Positions 1 to 10,164 of a stretch of 64,000 nt of DNA are shown piece by piece; position 1 is the first letter of the stretch, and every line of letters begins with the position of its first letter. Source of the DNA: Bettongia penicillata ogilbyi (lineage: Eukaryota > Chordata > Mammalia > Diprotodontia > Potoroidae); the NCBI GenBank assembly GCA_023548195.1, contig JAJHZJ010000751.1:372001-436000 (forward strand), given 5' to 3'. Below the pieces are notes generated by a model that saw nothing but the letters and a program-made list of their open reading frames with translations, ran no database searches and was not told where the DNA came from. The position numbers were made by a program, and so were the translations under genes.

Positions 1-386
1 TAGCTTTTTAGATCTCTTTTGCCATTTGGGTTAGTCTATGTTTAAATGTGTTATTTTCTTCAGCATTTTTTTAGGTCTCCTTTAGTATGTTGTTGACTCG
101 TTTTTCATAATTTTCAAGAATTGCTCTAATTTCTCTTCCCAATTTTTCCTCTACCTCTCTTACTTGATTTTCAAAATCCTTTTTGAGGTCTCCCATGGCC
201 TAAGACCATTTAATGTTTCTGGAGGCTTTGGATATAGGAGGCTTGACCTTGCTGTCATCCTCTGGTTATATACTTGCCCTTCCTCTAATTGTATACTTTT
301 ATCTTCCTCATCTAAAAGGATGGAAGAAAATAACTTTCCACCAAGAAAGTAACCTTATATAGTCCTATTTTTCCCCTTTGGGACAT
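1..386 (-). pseudogene. L1-type ORF1 remnant (N-terminus and coiled coil), cut by window edge
   Basis: The minus strand from 386 encodes a decayed version of the ORF1 start seen at 17189, with the 'YFLG...PSILLDEE' type segment near 350-300 and a heptad-rich Lys/Glu stretch in 200-1 (EVEEKLGREI-like). One extra base directly after the start codon and several stops break the frame. L1 ORF1 protein is a trimeric coiled-coil RNA chaperone that packages its own transcript. This copy cannot make it. Confidence 0.7.
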
Positions 387-1112
387 TTTCCTGGCCAATT
401 ACTTGACCTCTGAGTTCTTTGTCAAATGGAAGGTATACTACCCCAGGCTTCAGAGGTTTTGTGTAATTGTTCTCAGAGATATCTCTTGGGACCATAAGTT
501 CTCAGTTCCTCCAAGGTGGCATAATCAAGGGAGAGCTGTTTATTCCTCTCCAGACCCATGCCTTGGTCTGTAAGAAACCCCAAGCACTTTTCTTTCCTGG
601 AACTGCAAGTAGGATTCCTTCTCCACAGCCTCCACCAGCTCTGCCACTCTTGTATTTCTCCACATCCCAGGACTGCCAGTGAAGACTGAGAGTCAGATCA
701 ACCACTTGATTGCTCCACCATCTGCGACTGTGGCAGTGGTTGCTACCACCCTGGGGCTGGAACTGGGACTGGGACCAGATCACATTCCCCTCTTACCAAG
801 GTAAAGGAGCTTTCTCATTGTTCTCTGAACTGTCTTTAACATTTGTGGGATGAGAAATCTGGAAACCACAGCAGCTGCCTGGGATTCAACACCCTGAAGC
901 CTGATCCAGTCCTGTCAGTGCTGGTGAAGTCCATGCTGGACTGTGTTCCACTCTGATTCTGATGAAATAGACCCTTGTTGTTGGCCTTTCAAGTTGTCTT
1001 TTGCTGGAAATCTGCTTCACTCTGTCCTCTTGTGGGCTTCTGCTGCTCTAGAATTAGTTTAGGGTCATTTTTACAAGTATTTTAGGGGCTTTAGGGAGAG
1101 AACTTCTACTCT

Positions 1113-1122
1113 GCCACCTTGG
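1113..1122 (-). promoter_or_regulatory. YY1-like site at L1/HAL1 5' end
   Basis: The minus strand reads CCAAGGTGGC within the first 15 bases of the element. In human L1 a YY1 site (CAAGATGGC) at the same place directs accurate transcription starts. This copy has one change (A to G) from that core. Its function here is inferred only. Confidence 0.4.
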
Positions 1123-1130
1123 ATCCATAT

Positions 1131-1588
1131 AAAGCATTTACTTAAACCCAAGAAAGCCAAATTCCAACATCAGGAAGGTAAATCTATCATACCAACAAAG
1201 AAATCTATACATTAAAACAATGCAGGGCTCACTACTATCCCCAAGTCTTCCCCCTGTTGGGGCATTCTACAAATGAATAGTCACAGCCCTCTCCCTGCTT
1301 CCTTTTTCTCCCTAAGCTCTTACTGCTATGTGAACTTCCTCTTACCTCTGCCCCATGATTCCTGCTCCACCCCCTTTTGCAAGTTCCTCCTACCACAGAC
1401 TCATGTGACTCAGCCTTCCATGTGACTCAAACAGGTCACATGGGCCTATTAAGGGAGGAGAAAGACCTCCCATTATGCAAAAATATATTAATAATGCAAG
1501 TGTGTTGTAACATCTTTTCCAGAAATGAGTGGACTTATAAAGTTCTCCCGGTTGCTTTCAATGCTGAGGGTTTTTGACTTCAAAATAC
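1131..1588. other. Unique sequence, no gene seen
   Basis: Non-repetitive sequence with short open frames only. No splice-bounded coding segment or RNA gene was recognised. Confidence 0.5.
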
Positions 1589-1589
1589 T

Positions 1590-1815
1590 TATTATTCAGT
1601 TCAGTTGTTTCAGTTGTGTCTGCTTCTTTGTGACATCACTTGGGATTTTCTTGCAAAAGATATGGCAGGGGTTTGTCATTTCCTTCTCCAGCTCATTTTA
1701 CAGGGAAGAAAACTGAGGCAAAAAGGGTTAATGACTTTTACAGAGTCATACAGTTAGCAAGTGTTTGACTCAAGATATGAACTGAGGTCTTCCTGTCTTT
1801 GATGTTAGCTCTTTA
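1590..1815 (+). repeat. MAR1-like SINE (RTE/BovB-type 3' region)
   Basis: Contains the ordered marks of this marsupial SINE: 'cagttgtgtctg', 'tttgtgacatcacttggg', 'ttgtcatttccttctccag', 'ctcattttacagggaag', 'aaactgaggcaaaaaggg', then a 'cagttagcaagtgt...gaggtcttcctg' tail. The same order occurs at 15505, 37333 and 62968. The family name is from memory. Confidence 0.8.
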
Positions 1816-1834
1816 TACATGTTCACAGTCCAGT

Positions 1835-2047
1835 ATTTAATACATATATATCCAATATTAATTAATTAATTAATATAATTAATTATTAATTTTATTTTTG
1901 ATTGTTATTTGCTTATTTATTTAATTTTATTATTATTATGAATTTATTTATTATTATTTACTCATTCCATTTATTTATTTTATTATTATGTCTGATATAT
2001 AATATAATATATTATATTATAATATTATATTATAATATAATTAATAA
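1835..2047. repeat. AT-rich low-complexity block (ATTA/TTAT)
   Basis: Almost pure A/T with ATTA and TTAT units and short palindromes (TATAATATTATATTATAATA). It lies between the MAR1-like SINE and the HAL1-like insertion. Confidence 0.9.
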
Positions 2048-2091
2048 TATCCAATGTTAAGTCCCGTATTTAATACAGAATATTGATTACT

Positions 2092-2107
2092 AAAATTTTC
2101 ATGACTG
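2092..2107 (+). repeat. Left target-site duplication of HAL1-like element
   Basis: AAAATTTTCATGACTG is repeated with one mismatch (AAAATTCTCATGACTG) at 4483-4498, immediately outside the two ends of the element. Confidence 0.8.
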
Positions 2108-2128
2108 GAAGTGATCAGGAGGCAGGAG

Positions 2129-2138
2129 CCAAGATAGC
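2129..2138 (+). promoter_or_regulatory. YY1-like site in HAL1 5'UTR
   Basis: CCAAGATAGC sits about 20 bases into the element, one base from the CCAAGATGGC core used by L1 promoters. Equivalent sites lie at the 5' ends of the other copies (1113, 16433, 20541). Confidence 0.4.
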
Positions 2139-2701
2139 AGAGTAGAAAGATGCATATACCCTAATGCTTCCTCCACACCCCACAAAATACCTGTGAAAAA
2201 TGACTCTCAACAAATTCTAGAGCAGCAGAAGCCACAGAACAACAGAGTGAAAGAGATTTCCAGCCAAAGTTAACCAGGAAGGCCAAAAGGAAAGGTCTAT
2301 CCCACAAGATGCTGAGTAGAGTGAAGCCCAGCCCTCTCTGTGCAGCACAAGGAGGAACAAGAGGCCTCTGGGGTAGAATCCTCAGCAGGGAGGGTCCCAG
2401 ATCCTTCAACCCACAAGCTCCATAAAAGCTTCAAAGTTCAGTGTGAGAGGGCTTTCCCAAGTAGGCAAGAGGGGAGCTGGGTCCCTCCAACACTAGCCTC
2501 AGGTTGTAGCAGAGGCAGCAGCAACAGCAGCTGGCAATAAGTGACTACAGTGGCCATGGAAGCAGCCTGGTTCCATTGTTGAGCAGCTCAGCTTAAAGCC
2601 TCTGGGGCAATCTCAGCCCTGAACACAGTCCTACAGAGAGGGGGAGCACCAGGATGCTCTCCTTGACAAAGGATTAAGAAGTAGAGTAATTGACTGGAAA
2701 A

Positions 2702-3667
2702 ATGCCCAAGAAAGGAAAAAGAAATAAGACCACAGAAGGTTACTTTCTTGGTGAACAGGTATCTCCTTCCATCCTTTCAGATGAGGAAGAACAATGCATA
2801 CTGTCAGAGGAAGTCAAGGCTTCTGCCTGCAGTACCACCAACATGAATATGAAATGAGCTCAGGCCATAGAAGAGTTTAAAAAGTGAGTCAGCAGCTTGC
2901 TAAAGGAGAACCAAAACAATACTGAGGAAAATAATACCTTTAAAAATAGGCTAATTCAATTGGAAAAAGAGATCCAAAAATAAATGAGGACAAGGAGGCT
3001 TTAAAAAGCAAAATTAGCCAATAGAAAAAGAGGTTCAAAAGCTCCCTGAACAAGATGGTTCTTTAAAAATGAGAGTGGGGTTCAGGGAAGCTAATGACTA
3101 TGCTACAAACCAAGAAGTTACAAAACAAAACCGACCTGGAACATAGATCGAGACAATTTAAAAATTATGGGCTACCTGAAAGCCATGATCAAAAGAAGAG
3201 CCTAAACATTATCTTTCAGGAAATTATCAAAGAAAACTGTCCTGATATTCTAGAACCAGAGGGCAAAATAAATATTGAAAGTATCCACTGATCACTTCCT
3301 GAAAGAAACCTGAAAAGAGAAACTCCTAGGAATATTGTTGCCAATTTTCAGAGTTCCTTGGTCAAGGAGAAAATATTGTAAGCAGCTACAAAGAAAAAAT
3401 CCAAACATTGTGGAAATACAAGTAGGATAACAGACAGCTTCTGACAGTTTCTACATTAAGGGATCAAAGGGCTTGGAATAGGATATTCCAGAAGTCAAAG
3501 GAAATGGGATTAAAACCAAGAATCATCTACCCAGAAAAACTGAGTTTATACTTCAAGGGAAAAAATGGTCATTCAATGACATAGAAGACTTTCAAGCATT
3601 CATGATGAAAAGACTAGAACTGAATATAAAATTTGACTTTCAAACACAAGAATCAAGGGAAGAATGA
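2702..3667 (+). pseudogene. Decayed L1-type ORF1 of the HAL1-like element
   Basis: Starts at ATG 2702 (MPKKGKRNKT-like). An acidic segment follows (SDEEEQCI, near 2775-2800), then a Lys/Glu-rich coiled-coil region (2860-3090). Next comes the RNA-recognition domain, with the readable segment LPESHDQKKSLNIIFQEI at about 3171-3225 and ETPRNIVANFQ near 3320-3350. Last is the C-terminal domain, with PRIIYPEKLSLYF at about 3518-3556. The order matches mammalian L1 ORF1p, in which a trimeric RNA-binding chaperone coats the retroposon RNA. Several stops and frameshifts show it is dead. Its length of about 320 codons is near the usual L1 ORF1 size. The exact stop is uncertain because the end of the frame is eroded. 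Confidence 0.8.
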
Positions 3668-3783
3668 AAAGGTAAACAGAAAAGAGAAATCATAAAGGAT
3701 TTCCTAAAGCTTAACTGTTTACATTCCCACATGGAAAGATAATATTTGTCAGTATTTGGGTAGGTGGAGGGATTATACAGACG

Positions 3784-3809
3784 CACACACACACACACAC
3801 ACACACACA
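3784..3809 (+). repeat. (CA)n microsatellite in HAL1 3'UTR
   Basis: Thirteen CA units lie about 115 bases past the ORF1 end. Similar dinucleotide tracts occupy the same place in the copies at 17690 and 58395. Confidence 0.95.
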
Positions 3810-4482
3810 TAGACAGAGAGTAGAGGTTGAGCTGAATCAGAAGAAATGATATCCATAAAAACATTAAATTAAATTAAGGGGTGAGAGGGGAAAATATTGG
3901 GAGGAGAAAGGGAGAAATAGAATGAGGCAGATTATCATTCATAAAAGAGATAAGAAAAATCTTTTTCAATGGAGGAGAAAAAGGAAAGAGTGAGAGGGGA
4001 AAACTGAAGCTTACTCTTTTTACATATAGCTTAAGGATGGAATAATATGTTCACTAAGTTATACCTCAGGAAAGCAGGGGAGAAGGGGACAAATGAGATA
4101 AGGGTGATTATAGAAGGGAGGGCAAATGGGAGAAGGGAGTAACTAGAAGTACACTCTTTTGGGAAGGGACAAGGTCATATGAGAGAATAGGAAAAAAAAT
4201 GGGGACAGGGTAGGATGGAAGGCAATACAGTTATGAGAAATAAGAAATACAGGTAATGGAGTATAGACATTTATCTTGCCCTACAAGGAAAAAGAGAATA
4301 TTAGGATAAGGGAAAAGTGGGGTGTGATAGAAGAGAGGACACAGTAAGGGAAGAAGTTATCAGAATGCAAGATGTTATGGGGTGGGGGTAGGGGAGAGAT
4401 GGAGAGAAAATTTGGAACTCAAAATTTTATGGAAATGAATGTCAAAATCTAAAATTAAATAAAACTATTTAAAAAATAAAGT

Positions 4483-4498
4483 AAAATTCTCATGACTG
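4483..4498 (+). repeat. Right target-site duplication of HAL1-like element
   Basis: AAAATTCTCATGACTG, 15 of 16 bases matching 2092-2107. Confidence 0.8.
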
Positions 4499-4679
4499 AG
4501 ATTACACAAATGGATTTGAAAATTTATCCCTGACTCCTCACTAGATAACTGCTTATTAATTTTGTAATGTCATACTGATCCCATAGGATCTCCCATTTTC
4601 TTCATGCTATCTCCTAACATGGACCAAATTCTTAGCACTCATAACCCAGTAGGAGACATTCAGTAGAGAATCAGGATCA

Positions 4680-4870
4680 CCATTTATAGAATACTGAATA
4701 CCCTTCAATGCTCCCTGAGCTTCACAAGCTATTACTTAATGGTATAGCCCCACAAGCTAAGTAAGTATTATTATCCCCACACTTGGACCAAAGTAGAGGT
4801 TAAGTGTCTCATCTGGGTCTACATACTGTGAGTGACAAAACAGAGAGGAAAAATCAAAGTTTCTGATGCT
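4680..4870 (+). repeat. Degenerate L3/MIR-type ancient repeat
   Basis: Weak order of marks: 'tattattatccccaca', 'agaggttaagtgtctcatc' and 'actgtgagtg'. These resemble the common 'tattatccccattttacag...gaggttaagtgacttgcc' repeat. Divergent, so family and ends are uncertain. Confidence 0.35.
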
Positions 4871-4874
4871 TTGC

Positions 4875-5190
4875 TGATGGGTAGTTTTTCTCTTTGATTC
4901 TAAGTAGATATCACCTTTCACTCTGAGCACTCTTAATTATCTACTGAGTGTATGTGAAATTATTTTTTATGATATAAAGGCTTCTTTAAGAGAAATGAAA
5001 TTCAACCACTACATGTCTTCCTTGTAGCAACTCATTCCCACCCCACTTGACTAGTTCTTTCAAGAAACAGCCAACTAACAAAGAGTATAATTAAGATACC
5101 AACCTGATTAGAAACTTAAATATTTATAGATCTATATGAGTATAATTTGTCTCATGAGCAACTATATGCATGTAAAGTATGACTTTCCAC
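4875..5190. other. Unique sequence, nothing recognised
   Basis: AT-rich single-copy DNA. No coding or RNA feature seen. Confidence 0.5.
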
Positions 5191-5194
5191 AAGC

Positions 5195-5300
5195 AATTGA
5201 CAATTAAGTTCCTGTTGTGTGTTTAGCAACGTCCTGAGAGTTACAGATACAGATAAAAGTATTGAAACAATGCTAAGCTCAAGTAGCAGTGACAAGCTTA
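5195..5300 (-). repeat. L2 3'-end fragment (weak)
   Basis: 'gttcctgttgtgtgtttagcaa' followed by 'gttacagatacagataaaag' resembles the antisense L2 3' end. Highly diverged. Confidence 0.3.
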
Positions 5301-5582
5301 GGGAAAATTTAAAGATTTGGAAGAACCTAAATGCCTCTCTTTGTGGAAGGGTCCTGGTTTTGTTATTTAAAATGTTATCTTAACTGATTGGAGTGGAGTC
5401 AACTTGCATCATTGTTCACTAAATCCTATCTAAAATTTTTAGTTCATGATCAAGGATGTCTTCAAATTTTTGATGGATCTACAGTATCATTGACATGGGG
5501 TCTCCATTCCTTCAAAGATGTAGATTGCAATTCATCTTTGCTTTCTAGCCGATGCGTCTCTTTTCCATGAAGAAGTTGAAAG

Positions 5583-5890
5583 TCAGTTAACATTTTTAAG
5601 CACCTCCTAAGAGTTAGGAATTGTGCTAAGCACTGGGGATTCTAGGAAAGGTATATACAAGACAGTACATGTTCTTGAGTTGATCAAAATATAGAGAGAC
5701 AACATGTAGATTACTACATCCAGGATACATGAGAAACTATCAAAACAGAATAGGCACTACAATTAAAAGGGACTGACAAAGGCTTCCAGTAGAAAGTGGG
5801 ATCTTAGGAGGGAGTGGAAGGAAATAAGGATGACAGGGGAGAGTATTTTAGGCATGGATGATAGCCAGTTAAAATAAGTGGAACCCAGAA
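5583..5890 (-). repeat. LINE L2, antisense 3' part
   Basis: 'acatttttaagcacctcc' and 'attgtgctaagcactgggga' are the antisense L2 tail. Further in, 'ggcttccagtagaaagtggg', 'gaaggaaataaggatga' and 'attttaggcatggatgatagcca' continue the known antisense L2 3'UTR. Confidence 0.75.
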
Positions 5891-5967
5891 ATGGAGAATC
5901 TTCTTTGATGAATGCAATAGACCAGTATCACTGCTGCAAAGAGTACATGGAGTTGATGGAGAATCTC

Positions 5968-6155
5968 TAGTGTATAGTGAGCTAGAAAGAGCACCAGATC
6001 TGATTCAAATTTTGTTTCTGTTCAAATCCCAATTTTACCAATTTGCTTCCTATGTCACTGTGTGAACAAGTCCCTTAACATCTTTGAGACTGAACAAGGA
6101 GGGAATTTCATTAGACAATGTGTAAGAACCCTTCCAGATAAAAATATATGATCCT
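5968..6155 (+). repeat. MIR-type CORE-SINE
   Basis: 'aaagagcaccagatctgattc', 'gttcaaatcccaattttacc', 'gtgtgaacaagtcccttaac' and 'tttgagactg' follow the MIR order from the tRNA B box to the core. Confidence 0.65.
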
Positions 6156-6159
6156 ATTT

Positions 6160-7800
6160 TTTTTTCTATAAATCCTCGATAAAGAGGATGGTGGGGACTT
6201 TGTTTAAGATGTCTTCATATCATGCTGTCAGGGAAACAGAAAGCCTGAGGTTGTAGTCCTTTTTTTATCAGTACATTTTTGTAGTAACATATTTTATGTG
6301 GTTCTCCTGAACAATAATTCCAATGGCTAGTTGATGTAAGGTACAATACTGATCATGACAGAATGAAAAAAAAATATTAAATGCTCTCTGAGTACCATGC
6401 ATTGGGTCAAGCATCTATCTCTAAGTTTCCCTAAAGGTAAACCTCAACTTTAGCTATTTGAATATTATGGTATTGATGGCTCATGTCATTGACATCAATT
6501 AATACAGATTTTTGTCTGCTTTCTGAGGACAAAAATGGCTCACCATAATGTAATAAATTCTTTGGTGAGGCAATTTATGGCCAAAAGCTGTCTATAAGAA
6601 AATGTTCTTTAAAAAAAAGTAAGCCTAAGTTTCCTGTTGTGATGCTACAAGGGTTAAATGTTAGATTTAAGCAAAAGTTCAGTTAAATCTACACAATATC
6701 TTTAACTCTGAAATTGTTTTCTGTTTTACACACACAAGACTTATGTTCTTTGAAATATGACCTTTTATTTGTGCAGAAAGATAAATTCATTTTGTCTTTA
6801 AACTATAAAAGAGGGAATGTCACAAGAGAAATGGCTTGAATTCTTATACTCCCTAAGAGAAGTTAAATAGTATAAAATATGGGACCTGATATAGTTCTAA
6901 AGTTCCAGTACCTCTTAACAAGAGAAAGTGCTATGGTCTAATGAATTTTGAGGCCCCTCATATAATTAATATTTTGAAGTGGTCTTTTTCTGTCTTTTTT
7001 ATTGATTTTATTACCTTTATTAACATTATTTAACTGCTTTGAATTTAAAAGTATTTTGATCCATACTGTCTTCCACTCCATCATTCTCTTTTAGGAAACA
7101 GACTAAGAATGAGATCAGAAATTTATTGTGTAGAAATAAAATATCAAAATATCTGCAATGATCTTACAGTGTAGGAGTTCAAATGCATTCCTAAGTCTTT
7201 GTGTCACTAGCCAAAAAGCATTCAAAAAGAACAAACTTTTTTAATTTAATACACTGATTGCATTCCTTTCCTTTTGGGGTTAAGTACAGTTAGAAACAAA
7301 GCAAATATGTCTAAGATATTTTGCTAGGAGTAGAAAAAAATACAAGAAAAATAGCTGGGCAATTTTCCCAGACATTTTAAATGTATATTTCTTAAAAGGA
7401 AATGCTTGGTATTTCATCTCTTCTGATGTCACTAAGGAGTATGTATAGTCTTATTCTGGTATCACTGATAAGACAATGAAGGCAGACAGAGCTCAGATGA
7501 CATATCCATTACTGCAGAGGAAGCTAATGTCAGTTCTTAGATCAGGACACAAGTGCTGCTGCTAGTAGATCCCATATTTAGTAAAATCCTTTAAGATGGA
7601 CATTTCAACCAGAAGCCTAGTTTCAAAACATATATTCCTAACACCCAAATATCCAATATCTTTTTTAATTAAAATATTATACTCTGCATTTTTAAGTACA
7701 TCTGTCCTTTTGGAATTGAAATTCAGTCTATTATACTTTGGTTAGAGTGGGGCATATTGCAGGAAGTAAGTGCTTCAAATATCTAACTGAAAGGAAGCAT
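6160..7800. other. Unique AT-rich sequence, nothing recognised
   Basis: Single-copy looking DNA with short spurious frames only. No repeat, promoter or gene could be supported. Confidence 0.45.
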
Positions 7801-7801
7801 G

Positions 7802-7933
7802 CTATAACACTAGAAGATCTCCCACAGACATTGACATTGGAGTCACAATGGGGAACTTGAAATGTTTACTTCTGTATAAGACATCAACATAGACAGTGAA
7901 TTTCCCTTTTCTTTGTCTTCTCTGAGTCCACAT
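7802..7933 (-). other. Weak candidate 3' exon, minus strand
   Basis: On the minus strand a textbook-like acceptor, a U-rich tract ending TTTGTTTGTTTTTCAG, abuts position 7933. It is followed by a frame of 43 codons beginning MWTQRRQRKGKFTVYVD and ending at TAG 7802. No poly(A) signal, partner exon or recognisable domain was found, and I know no protein family with this sequence. U-rich AG sites occur by chance in AT-rich DNA, so this is a lead only. Confidence 0.15.
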
Positions 7934-7936
7934 CTG

Positions 7937-8275
7937 AAAAACAAACAAACAAAGAAAAATAGAAGCTTTGTTTAGAAGTTGAAAAATGTTGCTGTTTGGA
8001 AATAAATGTGAATACTTTTCACAGCAAATTGTTTCCATTTATTGTTGCTAAATTAGCCATAGTCATATCCATTTTGCATGTTTCAATACTATTCAATACT
8101 TCATTCATTCAAAGACAAGTGCTTCAGTCAATGTAGGGAGAACCCCAAGTGGTTCAAGTGTGAGAACTCTGTCCACCAGTACAGGTAATAAACTACCTAT
8201 GATCTAGAGCTGCCTGATGTCCAAGGAGGTTCAATCATTTGCCTAGGTTCTAATTAATAGCCAGTATCTGAAGCC
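7937..8275. other. Unique sequence, nothing recognised
   Basis: No repeat or gene seen apart from the intronic-looking U-rich stretch beside the candidate exon. Confidence 0.45.
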
Positions 8276-8277
8276 TT

Positions 8278-8529
8278 AGGCAGCTAGGTGGCTCAGTGGA
8301 TAGAATACTGAACTAATGGAGGTAGAAAGATTAGAGTTCAAATCTGGTCTCATATACTTATGAACTATGTCACCCCAGCCTAGTCGCTTCACTCTACTTG
8401 CCTGAGTTTCCTCATCTGTTAAAGGGGGATCTTTATAGTACCAGACTTCCAGAGTTGTAAGTTGTAATGAGATATTTCTAAAGCACTTTGAAAATGCTAA
8501 CACACAATATAAATGCTGGCTATTATTTG
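8278..8529 (+). repeat. tRNA-headed CORE-SINE (marsupial type)
   Basis: The head 'aggcagctaggtggctcagt' carries an A-box-like motif and 'agttcaaatctgg' is the B box. The core is 'cctgagtttcctcatctgtt'. The tail is 'aaagcactttgaaaatgcta' and 'aatgctggctatta'. It is close to a complete element and better preserved than the MIR copies nearby. The fragment at 8530-8590 looks like the antisense head of another SINE. Confidence 0.85.
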
Positions 8530-8599
8530 AATTCAGGACTTCCTGATATTAAGTTTGGCTATATCCCCACTATGCCATACTGCCTGTACTATTCATTCA

Positions 8600-9525
8600 T
8601 AAATGAAATAAACACAGCATAGTAAAGGCTAAAGCCATCATGCATTCCAATGTGCTTAAGTTTCATTTTCCTGAAGCTCAGTTTGTCTGTCACTGAATTG
8701 GATACGATAAAAAAAAATAAGATAGGAACAAAATTTGTCTATCAAGAAAGACACCTGGGCAAAATTATCAGAATCGTTTCCTCTCACTAATTCTGGAAGA
8801 TTTACCCAAGAAAATTTCCATTATACGTATTTCTCAGATCTTTAAATTCTAATCTAACATGAAAGTTTAGTTTCATCCCTACTCCTACATGTTACCTATA
8901 GTCTAGTTCTACTGAAATGTCTTACTGCTAATATGAAAAGTGATGTCAAAAGGTTTGAACTATACATAGTCAAAGGGGAAATTTTCTCCTTTTATCATAA
9001 TACTCCTCAGATTGACAATTATCAGGTTGACAATCATCAACTTGAATATGGTCATGCCTACCACTTTCTAGCTAGATAAGAGAAAAAGAGAAGTAAAATA
9101 ATGGCAAAAAGGAAGAAAAACGTGAAAGACTAGTGAGGTGCTCAAGTATATTTGCCACCTTTTAATGAATAATGAGTATTTTGGCAACTGGAGACAAGAA
9201 GTTTCTCTGTGTCTTCAAGTCTCCCATTACTCTGAATATTGCGTAAGTCTTGTGACACCGTTTAAAGTAGCACTCAGCAAAAATGAACAGAAAGCCATTT
9301 AAATTGAAAAGCATTTAAAATACAAAGTAGATAAATACAATTATCAAACATAATAGAAGTCAATAAAAAGCCAACAAGAGACAACATTTCAAACATTAAT
9401 TACCAAAAGGGTCTCAGGATTCATTGGATTCATCATTTTCTCTTACTAAGTGATACTGGCCTTTTAGAAGTAGACCTCTTCCCTCTTCAACACACCTAAG
9501 AAAAGCATTATTTCATTACAAGGAA
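8600..9525. other. Unique sequence, nothing recognised
   Basis: Single-copy AT-rich DNA. No supported feature. Confidence 0.45.
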
Positions 9526-9530
9526 GTTAA

Positions 9531-9785
9531 GAAAGAAAGAAAGAAAGGAAAGAAAGAAAGAAAGAAAGAAAAGAAAGAAAGAAAGAAAGAAAGAAAGGAA
9601 AGGAAGGAAGGAAGGAAGGAAGGAAGGAAGGAAGGAAGGAAGGAAGGAAGGAAGGAAGGAAGGAAGGAAGGAAGGAAGGAAGGAAGGAAGGAAGGAAGGA
9701 AGAAAAAAAAGAAAAGAAAGGAAGGAAGGAAGGAAGAAAAAAGAAAGGAAGGAAGAAAAAAGAAAGGAAGGAAGAAAGAAAGAGA
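9531..9785 (+). repeat. (GAAA)n/(GGAA)n microsatellite
   Basis: Starts as GAAA units, changes to an almost pure GGAA run from about 9596 to 9700, then returns to mixed purine units. The complementary strand gives PSFL-type open frames that are artefacts of the repeat. Confidence 0.97.
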
Positions 9786-9789
9786 AGCA

Positions 9790-10160
9790 TAGGAGAGTAA
9801 GGAAGTTATTTTTAAATGAAGCTCTCGATATATAGACATAATTTATAGGAAGACAAGGGGAATTTCCACACTGTGCATGTTTGAAAATGTATCTCCTTCT
9901 GCATTTTAAGTGCATCACCTTTCTGGCAAGAGGTTAAGTGGAATATTTTATCTTCCTTCTTTTTTATTCATGCTTTTATATTCATACAAATTTCTTAAAT
10001 GTCTATAGTACACTAGGCCATGACCTAACTTGTGAGGAGTCAAGCAAAAATGAAATAATCAAAAGAGAAATATTTTTCCTAAACAGAGAGTATACAACTA
10101 ATAAACAGCTGATACAACCAAAGGGAGGAGATTTTTCTAAACTCTGTTCACTTTCTTTAA
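9790..10160. other. Unique sequence, nothing recognised
   Basis: No supported feature. Confidence 0.45.
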
Positions 10161-10164
10161 TTAA

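Larger units (their letters stand above)
1..1127 (-). mobile_element. L1/HAL1-type retroposon, 5' half, minus strand
   Basis: Read on the minus strand this starts near 1127 with the L1-type 5' end (GGATCCAAGGTGGCAGAGTAG). A GC-richer 5'UTR of about 740 bp follows, then the start of ORF1 near 386. It matches the element at 16424-18643 in order and content: the same phrases about a bead of 'gagcagcagaag', the same ORF1 N-terminus, and the same coiled-coil coding region. The window edge cuts it inside ORF1, so whether ORF2 follows cannot be seen. Known: this 5' end style is typical of mammalian L1. Inferred: it belongs to the same family as the HAL1-like copies in this window. Confidence 0.85.
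2108..4482 (+). mobile_element. Full-length half-L1 (HAL1-like) retroposon
   Basis: The element has an L1-type 5' end (GAGCCAAGATAGCAGAGTAG), a 5'UTR to 2701, one decayed ORF1 at about 2702-3667, and a purine-rich 3'UTR ending in AAATTTGGAACTCAAAATTT and A-rich AATAAA-bearing sequence at 4453-4480. No ORF2 lies between ORF1 and the 3'UTR. Sixteen-base target-site duplications flank it (2092-2107, 4483-4498), so both ends are native and the lack of ORF2 is not due to 5' truncation. HAL1 elements are known ORF1-only L1 derivatives in mammals. They are mobilised in trans by LINE reverse transcriptase and carry an ORF1 with RRM and C-terminal domains. Assignment to a named subfamily would need a repeat library. 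Confidence 0.85.

Noticed and set aside
502..783. 93-codon frame, minus strand
   Set aside because: Lies in the 5'UTR of the minus-strand L1-type element, upstream of its ORF1.
8278..8360. tRNA gene at the SINE head
   Set aside because: The A- and B-box-like motifs belong to the SINE promoter. The segment does not fold as a tRNA with intact stems and is followed by the SINE core.
9508..9918. Open frame of 136 codons rich in PSFL on the minus strand
   Set aside because: Product of the GAAA/GGAA microsatellite; three overlapping frames are open for the same reason.
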